DNA of 64,000 nucleotides, taken from positions 79,080-143,079 of the forward strand of contig NZ_VDMP01000019.1 in NCBI RefSeq assembly GCF_006335005.1. Direction: 5' to 3'. Positions 36,761 through 44,818 of the stretch are shown here, one piece after another. The notes beneath the pieces were generated by a model. That model did no database searches, was not told the origin of the DNA, and was given only the letters and a program-made list of their open reading frames with translations. Numbering within the stretch: position 1 is the stretch's first letter; each line of letters opens with the position of its first letter. Source of the DNA: Nocardioides albidus. GTDB taxonomy: Bacteria > Actinomycetota > Actinomycetes > Propionibacteriales > Nocardioidaceae. A program made the translations under genes and the position numbers.

Positions 36761-37990
36761 ATGGTGTCCACCGTCCTCAAGCGCATCGACCGGCGCGTCA
36801 TCGCCGTCGTCGCGGTCGCGCTGCTGCTGGCCGTGACGATCAACCTGGTCCGCTCACCCGCCGAGACGAAGACCGTCACCGCCCACTTCCCCCGCGCCGT
36901 CAGTGTCTACGAGGGAACCGACGTCCGGATCCTCGGCGTCAACGTCGGCAACGTGACCGCCGTGATCCCCGAGGGCAACTCGGTGCGGGTCGAGATGGAG
37001 TACGACGCGTCGTACAAGATCCCGGCGAAGGCCCAGGCGGTCATCGTCACTCCCACGCTCGTCGCTGACCGCTTCGTCCAGCTGACCCCCGTCTTCCAGG
37101 GCGGCGACGTGATGGCCGACGGCGCGGACATCGCCCTGCCCGAGACGGCGGTGCCCGTCGAGCTCGACCGCATCTACGGCAGCCTCCAGGCGCTGACCCG
37201 GGCGCTGGGGCCCAACGGCGTCAATGCCGACGGCACCCTCGACCACCTGCTCCAGGCCGGAACCAAGGCGTTCGGGGGCCAGGGTGCCCAGGGCAACCAG
37301 ATGATCCAGGACCTCGCCGACGCCGCGCAGACCTTCGGCGACGGGGCCGGACCGCTCTTCGAGACGGTCACCCAGCTCGCGAAGTTCACCACCACGCTCG
37401 CCCAGAACGACACGCTCGTCCGAGCCTTCATGCAGGACCTCACCGGTGTCTCCTCGATGCTCGCCGAGGAGAGTGACGAGCTGCAGAAGGCCGTGGCGGC
37501 CGTCGCGAAGGCGGTCGGCAGTGTCAAGGGCTTCGTGAAGGACAACCGGGACGCCTTCGTCGCCGACATCCGCAAGCTCACCGAGGTGATGACGACCATC
37601 GCCTCCGAGCGCGACAACATCAAGACCGCCATCGAGGTGGCGCCGGTCGCGATGGGCAATCTCGCCATGGGCTTCGACCACGTCAGCGACAGCCAGAACT
37701 CCCGCTTCGCGATCGGCGGCAACGTCTGGGACGTCGACGGACTGATCTGCTCGTTCATCCAGCAGCACCCCTCGATGCCGCCGGCGCTCAAGGACACCGC
37801 GTGCGAGCTCGTCGAGAAGCTGATCGAGCCGATCGCGACGAAGCTGCCGTGGCTGCCGCCCGAGTACAAGTCCTCCCTGCCGAAGCAGACGGCCTCGAAG
37901 AACGACGTCATCGTGCCCCGGGTCTCCGAGGTGTCCTACTCGACCGGCGACGACACCTCCGTCCAGACCCTGCTGGGAGGTGCGTCGTGA
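36761..37990 (+). CDS. mce4D: MCE family protein Mce4D-like
   Basis: A 409-residue MCE protein with a membrane segment at about residues 12-28, MCE domain (VSVYEGTDVRILGVNVGNV) and a helical region. A C-terminal section of about 100 residues contains two Cys (LICSF and TACELVE) and a Pro-rich stretch. ATG 36761 follows the previous stop by five bases. Its N-terminus is a membrane helix with no lipobox, in contrast to the D protein of the first operon. Confidence 0.92.
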   Translation: MVSTVLKRIDRRVIAVVAVALLLAVTINLVRSPAETKTVTAHFPRAVSVYEGTDVRILGVNVGNVTAVIPEGNSVRVEMEYDASYKIPAKAQAVIVTPTLVADRFVQLTPVFQGGDVMADGADIALPETAVPVELDRIYGSLQALTRALGPNGVNADGTLDHLLQAGTKAFGGQGAQGNQMIQDLADAAQTFGDGAGPLFETVTQLAKFTTTLAQNDTLVRAFMQDLTGVSSMLAEESDELQKAVAAVAKAVGSVKGFVKDNRDAFVADIRKLTEVMTTIASERDNIKTAIEVAPVAMGNLAMGFDHVSDSQNSRFAIGGNVWDVDGLICSFIQQHPSMPPALKDTACELVEKLIEPIATKLPWLPPEYKSSLPKQTASKNDVIVPRVSEVSYSTGDDTSVQTLLGGAS

Positions 37991-39348
37991 GCCGAGGCCT
38001 CCGCCACCTCTCCGGCCGCTGGCGCGCTCTGGTCGCGCTGCTGCTCGGAACCGCCCTGCTCACCGGCTGCAGCAGCTTCGACGGCGCCTACGACCTGCCC
38101 CTGCCCGGACATCCGGTCGACGCGGACGAGGCCTACGAGGTCACGGCGTACTTCCGCGACGTCCTCAACGTCGTGCCGCGCTCGCCCGTGATGGTCGACG
38201 ACGTCGTCGTGGGGGAGGTCGTCGACGTCGAGCGCGCCGGCTGGAACGCCAAGGTCACCCTGCGGCTGCGCGACGAGGTCGAGCTGCCCGACAACTCGAT
38301 CGCCGACATCCGGCAGGTCTCCCTGCTCGGCGAGAAGTACGTCTCGCTCCAGGCCCCCGAGCGGGAGGCGCCCACCGGACGCCTGGGCCAGGGCGACGAG
38401 ATCGAGCTCGCCAGCACCGGCCGCAATCCCGAGGTGGAGGAGGTCCTCGGCGCGCTCTCGTTCCTGCTCAGCGGGGGCGGCGTCGCCCAGCTGGGGACCA
38501 TCACCCGGGAGGCGAACCTCGTCATGTCCGGGCGCGAGGACCGGCTGCGCGGCCTGCTGTCCTCGCTGGACTCGGTGGTGGGGACCATCGACCAGCAGAA
38601 GCTCGACATCATCCAGGCCCTCGAGTCCCTCAACAACCTCACCTCGACGCTCAACGCCGAGAAGAAGACGATCGGCGACGCGCTCGACGCCGTCGGCCCG
38701 GCCGTCGAGGTCCTGTCGGCCCAGCACGACGAGCTGATCGCGATGCTCGGCTCGCTCGACAGGCTCGGCAAGGTCGGCACCCGGGTGATCAACGCCAGCA
38801 AGGAGGACGTCCTCAAGATCCTCGAGGACCTCAGCCCGATCCTGCGTCGCCTGACCGAGGCCGACGAGCAGTTGGCCCCCGGCCTCAACCTGCTGGTGAG
38901 CTTCCCGTTCCCGCAGGCGGCCGCCAACATCATCCAGGGCGACTACGCCGACACGATCATCCGGGCCGACCTCAACATCGAGAACCTCTACAAGACCCTC
39001 GGCCTGCCCGAGATCGACCTGCCCGACCTGGGCCAGGTGCTGGATTCGGTGACCAAGTGCCTCAAGAGCGGCAGCCTCACCAGCGTGTCCTGCCTGAAGG
39101 TGCTCAGCGACGTCAACCTGCTCCAGGACCTGCAGACCAAGTGCAAGGACCCCAAGATCAGCACGAGCCCGGTCTGCAAGCTGCTCACGTCCCTGCCCGA
39201 CCTCGACCTCGGCGGACTGCTCGGCGGCGCCAACGGGCTGCTCGGCCCGGGCGGCGCGCTCGGGGGGCTGCTCAACGGCCTCACCGGGGCGAGTCCGTCG
39301 TCGTACCGAACCTCCACCGAGGGCCTCCTGGGCGGTGGTGTCGCATGA
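37987..39348 (+). CDS. mce4E: MCE family lipoprotein Mce4E-like
   Basis: A 453-residue MCE lipoprotein with lipobox LLTGC at about residue 28. The MCE domain has the E-type sequence VVPRSPVMVDDVVVGEV. A helical section follows, then a Cys-containing region (TKCLK, VSCLK, TKCKD, PVCKLL) and a Gly/Leu-rich tail. GTG 37987 overlaps the previous stop. Its stop codon is the left border of the 71-base inserted element described at 39345-39419. Confidence 0.92.
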   Translation: MSRGLRHLSGRWRALVALLLGTALLTGCSSFDGAYDLPLPGHPVDADEAYEVTAYFRDVLNVVPRSPVMVDDVVVGEVVDVERAGWNAKVTLRLRDEVELPDNSIADIRQVSLLGEKYVSLQAPEREAPTGRLGQGDEIELASTGRNPEVEEVLGALSFLLSGGGVAQLGTITREANLVMSGREDRLRGLLSSLDSVVGTIDQQKLDIIQALESLNNLTSTLNAEKKTIGDALDAVGPAVEVLSAQHDELIAMLGSLDRLGKVGTRVINASKEDVLKILEDLSPILRRLTEADEQLAPGLNLLVSFPFPQAAANIIQGDYADTIIRADLNIENLYKTLGLPEIDLPDLGQVLDSVTKCLKSGSLTSVSCLKVLSDVNLLQDLQTKCKDPKISTSPVCKLLTSLPDLDLGGLLGGANGLLGPGGALGGLLNGLTGASPSSYRTSTEGLLGGGVA

Positions 39349-39419
39349 ATCACCGCACGAGGTTCTTCGCTTCCCCCGCTTCGCTCCTCCGACTGACAAC
39401 CTCGCGGGGACCCCGATGA
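39345..39419 (+). repeat. Palindromic inserted element at the mce4E/mce4F junction
   Basis: The region between two ATGA tetranucleotides (39345-39348 and 39416-39419) holds an inverted repeat, CGAGGTT at 39358-39364 and AACCTCG at 39398-39404, with a pyrimidine-rich centre. Elsewhere in this operon one ATGA serves as both stop and start; here the two functions are separated by 71 bases. A 24-codon open frame starts in the first ATGA and stops in the second, so ribosomes could bridge the gap. It looks like a small mobile repeat inserted at the junction. Confidence 0.5.
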
Positions 39420-40687
39420 CCCGGGGCGTGCGGATCCGACTGATGGCCTTCGTCGTGCTCAGCGCCGTCGGCATCACCTACATCGCGGCGAGCTATCTCG
39501 GCATCGTCGACCGGGTCACCGGCCGGGGGATCACCGTCACCGCCAGCCTGCCCGGCTCCGGCGGCCTCTACGAGGGCAGCGAGGTGACCTATCGCGGGGT
39601 GAAGATCGGCCGGGTCTCGCGGATGGAGACGACCGAGGAGGGCGTCGACCTGACCCTCGACCTCGAGGAGGACACCCGCCTCCCGATCGAGTCGCGGCTG
39701 TTCGTGCACAACCTCTCGGCCGTGGGCGAGCAGTACCTCGACTTCCAGCCGGACGACGAGTCGGGCCCGTACGCCGAGGACGGCTCGAGGTTCACCGGTG
39801 ACGAGAAGTCCCTGCCGGTCGACGAGGGCGACCTCCTCGTCGACCTCAACCGCTTCGTGGGCTCGGTCGACAAGGACAGCCTCGCGAAGGTGGTCGAGGA
39901 GCTCGGCACGATGTTCACCGACACCGGCGACGACCTCCAGAGGCTGCTCGACGGCGGCTCGGCCTTCATCGCCGAGGCCAGCGCCCACACCGACGAGACG
40001 ATCCAGCTGCTCGACAGCGGCCTCGCGGTGCTCAAGACCCAGCAGGGCCAGAAGGAGAACATCCGGCGCTTCGCCGCGGACCTCGACACCCTCACCTCCG
40101 CGCTGCGGGCCAGCGACGGCGACCTGCGCACCGTGTTGAGCGCCACCCCCGGCGCCGCGAGGGCACTCACCCGCCTCCTCAAGGAGCTCGAGCCCACGAT
40201 CCCGGTGCTCCTCGGCGACCTGGTGACCGTCGGCCAGGTGCTCGTCACCGAGCTCGACGGCCTCGAGCAGCTCCTCGTCACCTACCCGGTGCTGATCTCC
40301 GGCGGACCGACCGGCAGCACGGCCGACGGCTGGGGCCACGTCAACCTGCAGTTCGACTACAGCATCCCGCCCTGCACGCAGGGCTACGTGCCCCCCTCGC
40401 AGTGGCGCTCGACGCAGGACCTGACCGACAAGAAGCCGGCCCAGGTCAGCTGCACGGCGGGGCCGCCGTACAACATGCGGGGCAGCAGGTACGCGCCGTC
40501 GAACCGCAAGAACCGCGCCTCGCCCGGTCGCGTCTACAGTGGCACCTACGACCCGTCCACCGGCCAGGTGCCCGGACTGGTCGATTCCGAGGGGAACCCG
40601 GTCGAGCTGCGGCAGCCGGAGGACCTTTCCGTCCTGGGAGGGGATGCGTGGAAGTGGCTGTTGGTCGGCCCGGTGGCGAGCAAGTGA
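39416..40687 (+). CDS. mce4F: MCE family protein Mce4F-like
   Basis: A 423-residue MCE protein with membrane segment about 6-26 and F-type MCE domain (GGLYEGSEVTYRGVKIGRV). After the helical region there is a C-terminal domain of about 120 residues with two Cys (PPCTQG, VSCTAG) and basic, low-hydrophobicity segments. I chose ATG 39416 because upstream sequence in this frame is the inserted palindromic element. The stop overlaps the GTG of the next gene. Confidence 0.92.
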   Translation: MTRGVRIRLMAFVVLSAVGITYIAASYLGIVDRVTGRGITVTASLPGSGGLYEGSEVTYRGVKIGRVSRMETTEEGVDLTLDLEEDTRLPIESRLFVHNLSAVGEQYLDFQPDDESGPYAEDGSRFTGDEKSLPVDEGDLLVDLNRFVGSVDKDSLAKVVEELGTMFTDTGDDLQRLLDGGSAFIAEASAHTDETIQLLDSGLAVLKTQQGQKENIRRFAADLDTLTSALRASDGDLRTVLSATPGAARALTRLLKELEPTIPVLLGDLVTVGQVLVTELDGLEQLLVTYPVLISGGPTGSTADGWGHVNLQFDYSIPPCTQGYVPPSQWRSTQDLTDKKPAQVSCTAGPPYNMRGSRYAPSNRKNRASPGRVYSGTYDPSTGQVPGLVDSEGNPVELRQPEDLSVLGGDAWKWLLVGPVASK

Positions 40688-41286
40688 CGGGGGAGTCGGA
40701 TCAGGACTCGACCCGCGTGCGCCTCAACATCGCGCTGTACGCCGCGACGGTGATCTGTGGCTGTGTGGCACTCCTGCTGCTCTACCTGCACGTCAGCACC
40801 TCGGACAACGAGGTCAACGGCACCGACCTCGTTCCGGGCGCGGGCCAGGACGTCGGTCGCGGCCTCGTCGAGGCGGTCCCGCTGGCCGACGAGACCGAGC
40901 AGAAGCGCACCGCCGAGCAGCTGGAGGCGGCGTCGAAGATGGTCACCGCGTTCGTGAACTTCGACTACGAAGACCCCGCGCGCACGATCGAGGCGGTCAA
41001 GTCGATGGCGACCGGGACCTTCCTCTCGCAGTACAGCAAGGGTGCGAAGGACCTGGAGAAGCTGGCGACCGAGGCGCAGTCGAGCATGGTCGCCGAGGTC
41101 GTCTGGGCCGGCCTGGTCGCCGGGGACGAGGACTCGGCGACGGCCATCGTCGCCACCAGCGGCACGGTCAAGAACAAGACGACGCAGTTCCAGCCGGAGG
41201 CCCGCAACTACCGCATCCAGCTCGAGCTCGTGCGGGAGGACGGTCGCTGGCTGACCAAGGACCTCCAGTACGTCGCGCTGGGCTGA
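40684..41286 (+). CDS. Mce-associated membrane protein (first)
   Basis: A 200-residue protein with one N-terminal membrane helix (about residues 15-35, NIALYAATVICGCVALLLLY) and an extracytoplasmic Mam-type domain whose end, DGRWLTKDLQYVALG, matches the family. In M. tuberculosis two such genes (Rv3493c, Rv3492c) follow mce4F in the same order. GTG 40684 overlaps the mce4F stop. Confidence 0.87.
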   Translation: MTGESDQDSTRVRLNIALYAATVICGCVALLLLYLHVSTSDNEVNGTDLVPGAGQDVGRGLVEAVPLADETEQKRTAEQLEAASKMVTAFVNFDYEDPARTIEAVKSMATGTFLSQYSKGAKDLEKLATEAQSSMVAEVVWAGLVAGDEDSATAIVATSGTVKNKTTQFQPEARNYRIQLELVREDGRWLTKDLQYVALG

Positions 41287-41308
41287 TGCAACGCAGGACG
41301 AGGAAGAC

Positions 41309-42178
41309 ATGACCCGCCCCACCCCCCGCAAGCCCGCCAGCTCCCGCGGCCAGACCCCGCGCCCCCGCCGGCTCGCCGGTCAGAGCTCCGCGGCGCGGAG
41401 CACGACCGACGAGACCCCGAGCCACGAGACCCCGACCGGGCCGGACGACGACACCGTGCTCGCGTCGCTGCCCGAGGAGCGGGAGGTCGACCGCGCGGGC
41501 GGGCCCGGCCTCCTGGCCCGTCCACGCACGACCCGGATCCTGATCGCCGTGCTCGCCCTGGTCACCCTCGCCCTCGTCGCCGAGTTCGGCCTGCTCGCCG
41601 CCGACCGCTTCGGCGACGAGGACGACGGCCCGGTCCGCGCCAGCGACGACAACGGCAGCCTGAGCGTCCCGAGGGGGCGCCCGGTCGTGGCCTCGGCGCT
41701 GCAGTGGCGCGACGGGGTCGAGGCCGCGGCCAAGGCGGCCCAGGAGCTGGTGTCGGTCGACTACAGCAAGTACGACGACGAGGTGGCCGCCGCGGTCGAG
41801 CTGACCACGGCGCGCTACGAGAAGGAATACCTCGAGGTCATCGGCGACGTGAAGGAGCAGGGGATCGCCCTGCAGCTCAAGGTGCAGGCCTCGGTCGTCG
41901 CCCAGGGCGTGGTGCGCGCCAACCGCACCCGGCTCGAGGCGCTGGTCTTCCTCAACCAGGTCGTCGAGCGGGTCCGCGAGGGCAAGAAGGAGACCGTGGT
42001 CACGCCCTACCGCGCGCTGCTGACGATGGTCCACACCGACCACGGCTGGCTGGTGGACCGCCTCGACACCGACAACCCGGCGACGGGGGCCTCGACGGAC
42101 TCGCCGAGCGACTCGCCGAGCGACTTGGCGAGCGATACGCCGACGGACGACGGCCCGACGCAAGACAAAGCCAACTAG
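41309..42178 (+). CDS. Mce-associated membrane protein (second)
   Basis: A 289-residue Mce-associated protein: a basic, disordered N-terminus of about 70 residues, one membrane helix (about 74-93, ILIAVLALVTLALVAEFGLL), then a Mam domain ending HGWLVDRLDTDNP. The tail is a Ser/Asp/Pro repeat (DSPSDSPSD) written by about three tandem 12-base units at 42097-42135. Its TAG stop lies inside the KstR box of the next operon. Confidence 0.87.
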   Translation: MTRPTPRKPASSRGQTPRPRRLAGQSSAARSTTDETPSHETPTGPDDDTVLASLPEEREVDRAGGPGLLARPRTTRILIAVLALVTLALVAEFGLLAADRFGDEDDGPVRASDDNGSLSVPRGRPVVASALQWRDGVEAAAKAAQELVSVDYSKYDDEVAAAVELTTARYEKEYLEVIGDVKEQGIALQLKVQASVVAQGVVRANRTRLEALVFLNQVVERVREGKKETVVTPYRALLTMVHTDHGWLVDRLDTDNPATGASTDSPSDSPSDLASDTPTDDGPTQDKAN

Positions 42179-42189
42179 AACACGTTACA
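42176..42189 (+). promoter_or_regulatory. KstR box and overlapping promoter of the ferredoxin/Hsd4A operon
   Basis: TAGAACACGTTACA matches TNNAACNNGTTNNA at every defined position. TACAGT at 42186-42191 fits the actinobacterial -10 pattern TANNNT, with AAGACA about 18 bases upstream as a weak -35. A start point seven bases past the -10 falls on the G of GTG 42198, which suggests a leaderless transcript. The box overlaps the preceding stop codon. Confidence 0.8.
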
Positions 42190-42197
42190 GTTCTGTC

Positions 42198-43196
42198 GTG
42201 GCCACCGAAGAGCGTGTCGTCGAGTGCGACCTGGCCGTGGTCGGCGCCGGACCGAGCGGCCTGTTCGCCACCTACTACGCGGGCTTCCGCGGGCTGAGCG
42301 TCGCGCTCGTCGACTCGCTGCCCGAGCTGGGCGGTCAGGTCACGGCCATGTATCCGGAGAAGGCGATCCTCGACGTCGCGGGCTTCCCCGACGTCAAGGG
42401 CCGCGACCTGGTCGAGGGCCTGGTCGCCCAGGCCCTGAGCGCGAAGCCCGAGCTGCTCCTCGGCCGGACCGCCGCCGGCCTGGAGTGCGACGACGACGGA
42501 CTCACGCTCACGCTCGACGACGGGACCGCCGTGCGCGCGAAGGCGATGGTGATCACCGCCGGGATCGGCAAGTTCAGCCCCCGCCCGCTTCCCGCCGCCG
42601 ACGGCTGGATCGGGCGCGGCGTCGAGTTCTTCGTGCCCGCGTTCGAGCCCTACCGCGACCAGGACGTCGTCATCGTCGGTGGCGGTGACAGCGCCTTCGA
42701 CTGGGCGATCCACCTCGAGCCGATCGCCCGCTCGGTCACCCTGGTCCACCGCCGCGACGCCTTCCGCGCCCACCAGCGCACCGTCGAGGAGGTCCTGGCC
42801 TCCTCGGTCCAGGTCGTCACCAGGGCCGAGGTCGCCGCGCTCCGCGATGCCGACGGGGGGACGACCGGCCCGCTCGCCGAGCTCGAGCTGGTCGTCGACG
42901 GCGAGCCCCGGGTGGTGCCGGCCCAGGCGGTCGTGGCGGCGCTCGGATTCGTCGCCGACCTCGGCCCGCTCCAGCAGTGGGGCCTCGAGACGCACCGGCG
43001 CCACGTGGTCGTCGACTCCTCGATGCGCACCTCGCTGCCCCGCGTCTTCGCGGCCGGGGACATCACCGAGTACCCCGGCAAGGTCCGGCTGATCGCGGTC
43101 GGCTTCGGCGAGGCCGCGACCGCCGTCAACAACGCCGCGGTCGTGATCGACCCGACCGCGCACGTGTTCCCCGGCCACTCCTCGGAAGGGAGCTGA
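42198..43196 (+). CDS. Ferredoxin-NADP+ reductase (thioredoxin-reductase-like type)
   Basis: A 332-residue flavoprotein of the YumC type. FAD binding: VVGAGPSGLFATYYA near the start and VFAAGDITEYPGKVRL near the end. NADP binding: VVIVGGGDSAFDWAIHL in the middle. There is no CxxC pair, so it is not a thioredoxin reductase. It should pass electrons from NAD(P)H to the ferredoxin encoded two genes downstream, for a steroid monooxygenase or cytochrome P450 not present in this window. GTG 42198 lies eight bases after a perfect KstR box, so it is probably induced by sterol-derived acyl-CoA. Confidence 0.9.
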   Translation: MATEERVVECDLAVVGAGPSGLFATYYAGFRGLSVALVDSLPELGGQVTAMYPEKAILDVAGFPDVKGRDLVEGLVAQALSAKPELLLGRTAAGLECDDDGLTLTLDDGTAVRAKAMVITAGIGKFSPRPLPAADGWIGRGVEFFVPAFEPYRDQDVVIVGGGDSAFDWAIHLEPIARSVTLVHRRDAFRAHQRTVEEVLASSVQVVTRAEVAALRDADGGTTGPLAELELVVDGEPRVVPAQAVVAALGFVADLGPLQQWGLETHRRHVVVDSSMRTSLPRVFAAGDITEYPGKVRLIAVGFGEAATAVNNAAVVIDPTAHVFPGHSSEGS

Positions 43197-43197
43197 G

Positions 43198-43665
43198 ATG
43201 AGCTCGGGGCGCGACCAGGTCAAGCTGAGCGACGAGGAGGTCCAGACGCTGCTGGGGGAGAACCTCAAGGTGCAGGTCGCGGCCAACGGCCGCGACGGCT
43301 TCCCGCACCTCACCACGCTGTTCTACGTCGTGCGCGACCAGCGGATCGCGTTCTGGACGTACGGCCGCAGCCAGAAGATCCTCAACCTCGACCGCGACCC
43401 GCGGGTGACCGCGCTCGTCGAGGACGGCACCGACTACTTCGAGCTGCGCGGCGTCTCGATCGAGGGACGCGCCGAGATCGTCCGGGACCCCGACACGATC
43501 TTCGAGATCGGCTCGGCCGTCGCGACCCGCATGGTCGGCGCCGACTCGTTCGAGTCGCTCGGGGAGATCGGCATGCAGGCGGTGCGGAAGCAGGCGACCA
43601 AGCGGGTGGGCGTGATCGTCCACCCCGAGCGGGTCGCGTCCTGGGACCACCGGAAGATGACCTGA
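43198..43665 (+). CDS. PPOX-class (split-barrel) flavin- or F420-dependent oxidoreductase
   Basis: A 155-residue pyridoxamine-5'-phosphate-oxidase-fold protein. HLTTLFYVVRDQRIAFWTYG and KILNLDRDPRVTALVEDG are the standard strands of the split barrel. Members use FMN or F420 as cofactor; which one applies here is undecided. It starts one base after the reductase stop and belongs to the KstR-controlled operon. Confidence 0.85.
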   Translation: MSSGRDQVKLSDEEVQTLLGENLKVQVAANGRDGFPHLTTLFYVVRDQRIAFWTYGRSQKILNLDRDPRVTALVEDGTDYFELRGVSIEGRAEIVRDPDTIFEIGSAVATRMVGADSFESLGEIGMQAVRKQATKRVGVIVHPERVASWDHRKMT

Positions 43666-43679
43666 CGAGAGGGCAACCG

Positions 43680-43880
43680 ATGAAGATCAAGGTCGACTTC
43701 GACCTGTGCGAGTCCAACGGCCTGTGCGAGGCGATGGCTCCCGAGGTGTTCGAGCTGGACGACGACGACTTCCTCCAGCTGCACACCGAGCACACCACCG
43801 ACGAGAGCATCGACAACGTCAAGCGCGCCGTCGCGGCCTGCCCGCGCGCCGCCATCACCCTCGTGGAGGACGACGCGTGA
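43680..43880 (+). CDS. fdxD: Single-cluster [3Fe-4S]-type ferredoxin
   Basis: A 66-residue ferredoxin with Cys at 10, 16 and 54 (CESNGLC and CP), the three-ligand pattern of [3Fe-4S] ferredoxins that serve cytochrome P450s. In M. tuberculosis fdxD (Rv3503c) sits beside hsd4A (Rv3502c) and mce4; the same pairing here supports the name. Ribosome site GAGGG precedes ATG 43680. Its stop overlaps the next start (GTGA). Confidence 0.88.
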   Translation: MKIKVDFDLCESNGLCEAMAPEVFELDDDDFLQLHTEHTTDESIDNVKRAVAACPRAAITLVEDDA

Positions 43881-44818
43881 CCAGCAGCACCACCAGCAGC
43901 ACCACCAGCAGCACCACCGGTAGCACCAGCCTCGACGGCAAGGTGGCCGTCGTCACCGGCGCCGGCGCCGGTCTCGGCCGGGCCGAGGCGATCGCCCTGG
44001 CCCGGGCCGGTGCCCGGGTCGTCGTCAACGACCTGCCGGGAGCCGGCGACGAGGCCGCGGAGGAGATCCGCGGGTTCGGTGGCGAGGCGGTCGTCGTACC
44101 CGGTGACGTGAGCCGGCGCGAGACGGCCGACGCCATGGTCGCCGCCGCGGTCGAGCAGCTCGGTGGCCTCGACATCGTCGTCAACAACGCGGGGATGACG
44201 CGCGACAAGATGCTCTTCAACCTCGGCGACGACGAGTGGGACGCGGTCATCGCGGTCCACCTGCGCGGCCACTTCCTGCTCTCGCGCAACGCCGCGGCGT
44301 ACTGGCGCGGCAAGGCCAAGGAGAGCGAGTCCGGGACGGTCTACGGCAGCATCGTCAACACGGCCTCCGAGGCCTTCCTCGGCGGCTCGCCGGGCCAGGC
44401 CAACTACGCCGCCGCCAAGGCCGGCATCGCGGCCCTGACCCTCTCGACCGCCCGCGGGCTCTCGCGCATCGGGGTGCGCGCCAACGCGATCTGCCCGCGC
44501 GCCCGCACCGCGATGACGGCGGCCGTCTTCGGCGAGGACGAGTCCGGGAAGGCCGTCGACCCCTACTCGCCGGAGCACGTCGCGCCGGTCGTGGCCTATC
44601 TCGCCTCGCCGGCCGCCGAGCGGATCACCGGCCAGGTCATGGTCGTCTACGGCGGCATGGTGGCCGTCGTCGCCGCGCCGGTCGTCGAGGAGCGCTTCGA
44701 CGCCTCCGGCGACCTGTGGACCGCCGAGGACCTCGACAAGCAGCTCGGCGGCTTCTTCGCCGACCGCGACCCCCACGTCGGCTTCGCCGCCGACTCGATC
44801 ATGAGGCTGAGTGTGTGA
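43877..44818 (+). CDS. hsd4A: Hsd4A-like 3-hydroxyacyl-CoA / 17-beta-hydroxysteroid dehydrogenase
   Basis: A 313-residue SDR. Cofactor motif VTGAGAGLGRAEAIA, NNAG, and catalytic YAAAKAG. The C-terminal extension (VVEERFDASGDLWTAEDLDK) is shared with the peroxisomal multifunctional enzyme-type dehydrogenases. The mycobacterial homologue oxidises 3-hydroxyacyl-CoA intermediates in sterol side-chain degradation and can act on 17-beta-hydroxysteroids. The first 17 codons are low complexity (Thr/Ser) and come from a 12-base tandem repeat. GTG 43877 overlaps the ferredoxin stop; a start after the repeat cannot be excluded, but no other start codon with a ribosome site is seen. Confidence 0.82.
   Translation: MTSSTTSSTTSSTTGSTSLDGKVAVVTGAGAGLGRAEAIALARAGARVVVNDLPGAGDEAAEEIRGFGGEAVVVPGDVSRRETADAMVAAAVEQLGGLDIVVNNAGMTRDKMLFNLGDDEWDAVIAVHLRGHFLLSRNAAAYWRGKAKESESGTVYGSIVNTASEAFLGGSPGQANYAAAKAGIAALTLSTARGLSRIGVRANAICPRARTAMTAAVFGEDESGKAVDPYSPEHVAPVVAYLASPAAERITGQVMVVYGGMVAVVAAPVVEERFDASGDLWTAEDLDKQLGGFFADRDPHVGFAADSIMRLSV
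43880..43915 (+). repeat. Tandem 12-base repeat in the hsd4A start region
   Basis: Three perfect copies of ACCAGCAGCACC encode TSST units at the N-terminus of the Hsd4A-like protein. A multiple of three, so copy-number change would alter length without shifting frame. Confidence 0.85.

Noticed and set aside
39345-39419. 24-codon frame between mce4E and mce4F as a gene
   Set aside because: Sequence comes from a palindromic element; no conserved features, so treated as a bridging frame only.
15979-42178. Mce operons as ABC importers complete in the window
   Set aside because: No ATPase (MceG) gene was found in the window; it must be elsewhere.
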